IMG/VR virus record: IMGVR_UViG_3300025326_000144
Span: 1 to 31,501 of that record
Reading direction: 5' to 3' (one strand)
Source: a virus
Length of the DNA stretch: 31,501 bases
This document shows positions 28,257 to 31,501 of this stretch, piece after piece. Both the position numbers and the translations under genes were made by a program. Numbering within the stretch: the first letter of the stretch is position 1; every line of letters begins with the position of its first letter. Below the pieces are notes generated by a model. That model was not told the origin of the DNA. It saw nothing but the letters and a program-made list of their open reading frames with translations, and searched no databases.

Positions 28257-28904
28257 ATGCCAGACGAACCGCAACGCAAATCACACGAACTGGACGTTTT
28301 AATAGTCTGTAATCCGGATGTAAACTGCAACGTAATTGATACCGAGGAAAATTACCCCCATAGTGATTATTTCCAGGTCAGGTGGTCAGGCCACCCGCAC
28401 CGGATAGCCCCTGGACAGACCAAGAAAATGCCCAGATTTCTGGCCGAGCATTACGCTAAACACCTGGCAGATCATTTGCTGATGAAATTAGAGGAAGAAA
28501 CTAACAGAAAGGGTCTGATGCAGTCATCATTTGAAAGACCGAAAATGATATCAAGGATATTGTTGGGTGTGGATACGTACTTTCTAGGGGAGAGTGAGGT
28601 TGAGGAGGGGGAGAAGGTAGCTAAGACAGTTGAAACGCTGAATATGCCGGAGGAGAGGGCCATAGATTTAGGTCGAATACCTAACCCCATGATGGGAGTT
28701 CTCAAGTCCGAACCCCAGATTTTTGGTGTCCAGAATTTGCCCACGGATACAGTGGTCAAAGATACCCAAAAAACATCGCTCTGGGATGATTCCAAGCCTA
28801 AGCCGACCAGGGCTGAACTGATTACTGAAGCTGATAAACTGGGAATTGAACTGACGGGCAAAGAAAGAGTGGATGATTTGATAGCTAAAATCAAGGCATT
28901 TTAA
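28257..28904 (+). CDS. Putative virion protein with C-terminal SAP/HeH-like motif, 215 aa
   Basis: Start ATG 28257. An in-frame TTG at 28239 is too close to the -10. The N-terminal 60 residues are beta-rich and the middle is helical and polar. The C-terminal 35 residues (PTRAELITEADKLGIELTGK) resemble a SAP/HeH helix-extended loop-helix, often DNA-binding. It could contact packaged DNA at the connector. Function unproven. Confidence 0.55.
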   Translation: MPDEPQRKSHELDVLIVCNPDVNCNVIDTEENYPHSDYFQVRWSGHPHRIAPGQTKKMPRFLAEHYAKHLADHLLMKLEEETNRKGLMQSSFERPKMISRILLGVDTYFLGESEVEEGEKVAKTVETLNMPEERAIDLGRIPNPMMGVLKSEPQIFGVQNLPTDTVVKDTQKTSLWDDSKPKPTRAELITEADKLGIELTGKERVDDLIAKIKAF

Positions 28905-28905
28905 T

Positions 28906-29193
28906 ATGACAGACATTAAACCAAAAGTTCCGGAAACTAAGACTTTCAGTTTTAGCAAGGAAGATTTGGAGTTTCTTCAGGGTCGGCAAATGCTGATTAA
29001 CCAGCAAAAACTTCTGATAAATGACATAGATTTTGTCATGCAACAATTTATTATCAATTCAGTTATTCCCCGGATAGGAATAGACCCGAGTAAATGGAAT
29101 ATCAATTTTAATGTCAATGAAAACAAGATTTCATGTACCAAAAAGCCTCCGGAACTAATAAAGCCGGAGAACGGAATCGTAGTGCCTAAATGA
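28906..29193 (+). CDS. Hypothetical protein, 95 aa
   Basis: N-terminal helical part (SKEDLEFLQGRQMLINQQKL) followed by a short beta region and a K/P-rich tail with one cysteine. Starts 1 base after the previous stop and overlaps the next gene by four bases. No family recognised. Confidence 0.5.
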   Translation: MTDIKPKVPETKTFSFSKEDLEFLQGRQMLINQQKLLINDIDFVMQQFIINSVIPRIGIDPSKWNINFNVNENKISCTKKPPELIKPENGIVVPK

Positions 29194-29477
29194 TAGATAT
29201 TCTTCAGAGGAAAAGGGAACTTTTAGCCTCAATTGTTTTATTATCGGAGCAGGTTAAAGACTTGCAAAATTACAAAAAACGGGTGGAAATGTCTATCGTC
29301 CTGTTAAATCGGACTGCTAATAAAAAACAAAAAGAAATAACTACTCTATCGGATGAAATCAGGGAACTGAAACAGTCCATTGACAAAATAAGGCAGGATT
29401 TGGACGGTTACCGCCGGCAGGAAATTGAAAATGTGACAGAAGAGGTGACCAAAATCCGGGACCGGGGTAGTATATAA
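29190..29477 (+). CDS. Coiled-coil protein, 95 aa
   Basis: ATGA overlap at the start. Almost entirely heptad-patterned (VKDLQNYKKRVEMSIVLL, then ITTLSDEIRELKQSIDKI). Its last codons hold the -10 box of the next transcript. It probably pairs with another virion coiled coil. Function unknown. Confidence 0.55.
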   Translation: MIDILQRKRELLASIVLLSEQVKDLQNYKKRVEMSIVLLNRTANKKQKEITTLSDEIRELKQSIDKIRQDLDGYRRQEIENVTEEVTKIRDRGSI

Positions 29478-29478
29478 T
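29473..29478 (+). promoter_or_regulatory. -10 box for a leaderless start
   Basis: TATAAT at 29473-29478, seven bases before ATG 29486. That ATG opens only an 11-codon frame that runs into TGA at 29519-29521, in the frame next to the structural protein. Confidence 0.6.
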
Positions 29479-29504
29479 ATCTTTAATGGAAGGAGGGTAC
29501 AAAA

Positions 29505-30404
29505 ACGACAACTTGGGATGATGCTATCACTATTGCACAGACTTTAAGCTCGGATTCAACGTCTACCACGCTGACATATCTGAAATTGCTTATGAATATT
29601 GGCTATAAACTGGTATTAGCTGATCTGGGACGGCCTGTTACAGAGAAAACCGATACCAGTATTACTACAGTTGCCAGTACACAATTTTATAATCTGCCAA
29701 TGAACTGCCAATTTGTGAAGTCAATTGTGGTAACTGTCGGTTCGGTAAACTACACTTTGACCGAAGAAGAGAGTCAGGAGAACTGGGATTATCTAAATCA
29801 ATATACCCAGACCAGCTCTATACCGGAAAGGTTCTTTTTGAGACTTAATTTCGGTGTTGGCAGATCACAGTTCGGTATTTACCCTGTACCTTCAACCGCC
29901 GGCTATACTGTTACGGTAATTTACGAGGTTATTGACAAAGATTTGACCACGGATGTTTTCAATACCGGCAATGTCACTCTGACTAATGCTGACGAAACCG
30001 TTGCCCATTCAGCTGCCGGATTTACTGCGGCAATGGTCGGGCGATACATTAAGGCACCGGATGGGTTTTTCTACCGAATTGGAACCTTTACCAGTACTTC
30101 ATCTATTGAATTGGAAAATAAATATGAGGGATCGACAGTAACTACTGGGGCATTGATTTATGAAATGTTTAACCTACCTGAAGAAATGCAGATACTGCCT
30201 GTTTATTTTGCCCTGGCCCATTATTATGCAGTCAAAAAAGATACTAATCAGGAGAGTAAATACTGGACGCTTTATACCGCCAGCTTGGCATCCGGCAAGG
30301 TTAGGTATGGCACAAAGTCCAGGTCAGCTCTAACCCGTGGTAGTGCTTTTGTATCCAGGTGGCAAGCATGGTCCCCGCCATTCTTCCCACAATCAGCAAC
30401 CTAA
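29505..30404 (+). CDS. Head-tail connector candidate, start uncertain (ACG or frameshift)
   Basis: The coding frame extends upstream of the first in-frame TTG/ATG (29586, 29592), encoding TTWDDAITIAQTLSSDSTS, which reads like the true N-terminus. The only start-like codon after the ribosome-binding site AAGGAGG (29490-29496) is ACG at 29505, eight bases downstream. If one A of the AAAAA run at 29501-29505 were missing, the leaderless ATG at 29486 would join this frame. The 299-residue protein has helical N- and C-terminal parts around a beta-rich middle, and precedes the propeller-like gene, as in tail-accessory/connector pairs. Family link is tentative. Confidence 0.6.
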   Translation, partial: TTTWDDAITIAQTLSSDSTSTTLTYLKLLMNIGYKLVLADLGRPVTEKTDTSITTVASTQFYNLPMNCQFVKSIVVTVGSVNYTLTEEESQENWDYLNQYTQTSSIPERFFLRLNFGVGRSQFGIYPVPSTAGYTVTVIYEVIDKDLTTDVFNTGNVTLTNADETVAHSAAGFTAAMVGRYIKAPDGFFYRIGTFTSTSSIELENKYEGSTVTTGALIYEMFNLPEEMQILPVYFALAHYYAVKKDTNQESKYWTLYTASLASGKVRYGTKSRSALTRGSAFVSRWQAWSPPFFPQSAT

Positions 30405-30410
30405 GTATGT

Positions 30411-31501
30411 ATGAGCAAGAAAATACTAAACATAGAATATTTCAACGGGGGTCTGGCTGATTCGGAACGGGAAGGGATACGTGGAGCTTTCTTTTTTGCC
30501 AAAAATTTAAACATTTTCTCCGAGCCTACAAACCTGACGCTGATGCCAGAGGCAGTCAAGGAGTCGTCTACCACAGTAGTTGATTTGGTTAAGTGGATAG
30601 TTCCCGGGACACCCCATGATACTAATACATACGCTATCGGTGATACCGGCAAGTTTTATAAACGCACCTCTGCCGGATCGTGGTCGGTATTACAAACCAC
30701 TTCAAACTGCGTAGGGCAAGGAATGGAACTGCAGAATGACTATGTTTACTATACTCAGAATACCCAGATTGGTAGATACGGGCCGTTAAGTGGAACCCCT
30801 GCTTTTACCGATGCCTGGCAAACTGGTCTAAATGATACCTCAACTTCCAAATTTGCTCCCATTAAAGCCTTTTTGAACGGATTTGCTGTCGGTCACGGGA
30901 ATAAATTGTCCTGGTGGGATGGTTCAGTCTGGACACTGGCAAAACTGACCCTGCCGGCAGGATTTAATATCAGATCGTTAGAGGTCATTGATGAATATCT
31001 GGCTATTGGTACTTGGGTCGGGACATCTATAACTGCCTCTGAAAGCGGGTATGTTTTCTTCTGGGATGGAACCTCTACTACTTTTAACTTTTTTACCCAT
31101 ATTCCGGAGGGTGGAGTTAATGCTCTGCTGAATTCCAGAAATCGTCTTTTAACTGTTGCCGGATCTAATGGTTATATTTACTTGAATACTAATCCTTTCC
31201 AGAAGGTACATAAGTTCCCGAAGCTGGAATATTCCAAGAATGTCGAAGTGTATCCCGGTGCGGTTTCCAACTGGAAGGGTATAGCCAGTCTGGGGTTGGC
31301 AGGATCAACTGATTCCACATCTGTCGAGCAGGGTGTTTATGAATGGGGGTCCAAAAGTGATAAGTATGACGAAACTCTGAATTTGGGATATACCATTTCA
31401 ACGGGTACTACTCAGTCTATCACCGTCCAGATCGGGGCGATCAAAGGAATTGGCAGTATTATGCTTATCGGCTGGCGGGATAACACGACTTATGGTGTGG
31501 A
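30411..31501 (+). CDS. Beta-propeller-like virion protein (3' partial)
   Basis: Starts 6 bases after the previous stop and is open to the right edge, so at least 363 residues are encoded. Repeated W/G-rich blade-like segments (NGFAVGHGNKLSWWDGSVW, DEYLAIGTWVG, SGYVFFWDG, LLTVAGSNGYIYLN) fit a beta-propeller. Such proteins follow connector genes in P22-like and related phages (tail stabilisation or needle region). The C-terminus is missing, so assignment stays provisional. Confidence 0.65.
   Translation, partial: MSKKILNIEYFNGGLADSEREGIRGAFFFAKNLNIFSEPTNLTLMPEAVKESSTTVVDLVKWIVPGTPHDTNTYAIGDTGKFYKRTSAGSWSVLQTTSNCVGQGMELQNDYVYYTQNTQIGRYGPLSGTPAFTDAWQTGLNDTSTSKFAPIKAFLNGFAVGHGNKLSWWDGSVWTLAKLTLPAGFNIRSLEVIDEYLAIGTWVGTSITASESGYVFFWDGTSTTFNFFTHIPEGGVNALLNSRNRLLTVAGSNGYIYLNTNPFQKVHKFPKLEYSKNVEVYPGAVSNWKGIASLGLAGSTDSTSVEQGVYEWGSKSDKYDETLNLGYTISTGTTQSITVQIGAIKGIGSIMLIGWRDNTTYGV

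Noticed and set aside
1-31501. CRISPR array, insertion sequence, integrase or lysogeny module
   Set aside because: No regularly spaced direct repeats, transposase motifs, tyrosine/serine recombinase motifs or repressor/operator cluster were seen in this window.

Overview
The window is a continuous piece of a tailed double-stranded DNA bacteriophage (Caudoviricetes) genome. Every gene I can support lies on the + strand. Genes are packed with 1- to 35-base overlaps, and the standard bacterial code is used (TGA is a normal stop). The host cannot be named. Promoters are sigma70-like (TTGACA, then 16-19 bases, then TATAAT), base composition is moderately AT-rich, and no integrase, repressor or excisionase was seen. 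A lytic or unassigned lifestyle fits best. Both ends of the window cut through genes.

Layout. (1) 1-1683, lysis: the end of an XhlA-like membrane protein, an M23 endopeptidase endolysin, a two-helix holin candidate and a small unknown. (2) 1684-12532, early/accessory region: a P-loop helicase-like ATPase, a PD-(D/E)XK nuclease resembling Holliday-junction resolvases, a possible DNA-binding protein with a zinc ribbon, a three-gene cassette (HAD phosphatase, APH/kinase-like protein, HIT protein), and many very small proteins, about ten of them with paired CxxC zinc knuckles. (3) 12533-12909, no protein gene: it can fold into a tRNA-like core in permuted order (T-arm, 3' acceptor with CCA, three bases, 5' acceptor, D-like segment, closing helix). 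(4) 12910-15867, ParB-methyltransferase fusion, DUF5681 small-terminase candidate, large terminase. (5) 15886-21291, zinc protein, HNH nuclease, portal, small proteins, scaffold, major capsid protein. (6) 21296-31501, capsid accessory proteins, a parallel beta-helix protein, an HNH homing endonuclease, a long coiled coil, a repeat-containing fibre-like protein, a lectin/Fn3-like protein, small virion proteins, a head-tail connector candidate and a beta-propeller-like protein cut by the right edge.

Expression logic. Most genes are translationally coupled (ATGA or similar overlaps). At the others, a consensus -10 box lies only 6-9 bases before the start codon, so transcription should begin at or next to the ATG and give leaderless mRNAs. 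A different arrangement precedes the major capsid gene and the gene at 22113: promoter, then a hairpin with a T-tract, then the start codon. A related hairpin/T-tract lies ahead of the gene at 1861.

The items most likely to be new are the permuted tRNA-like RNA at 12638-12748, the HAD/kinase/HIT cassette at 7424-8954, the leaderless promoter architecture, the hairpin/T-tract leaders, and the possible ACG start (or single-base frameshift) at 29486-29516.
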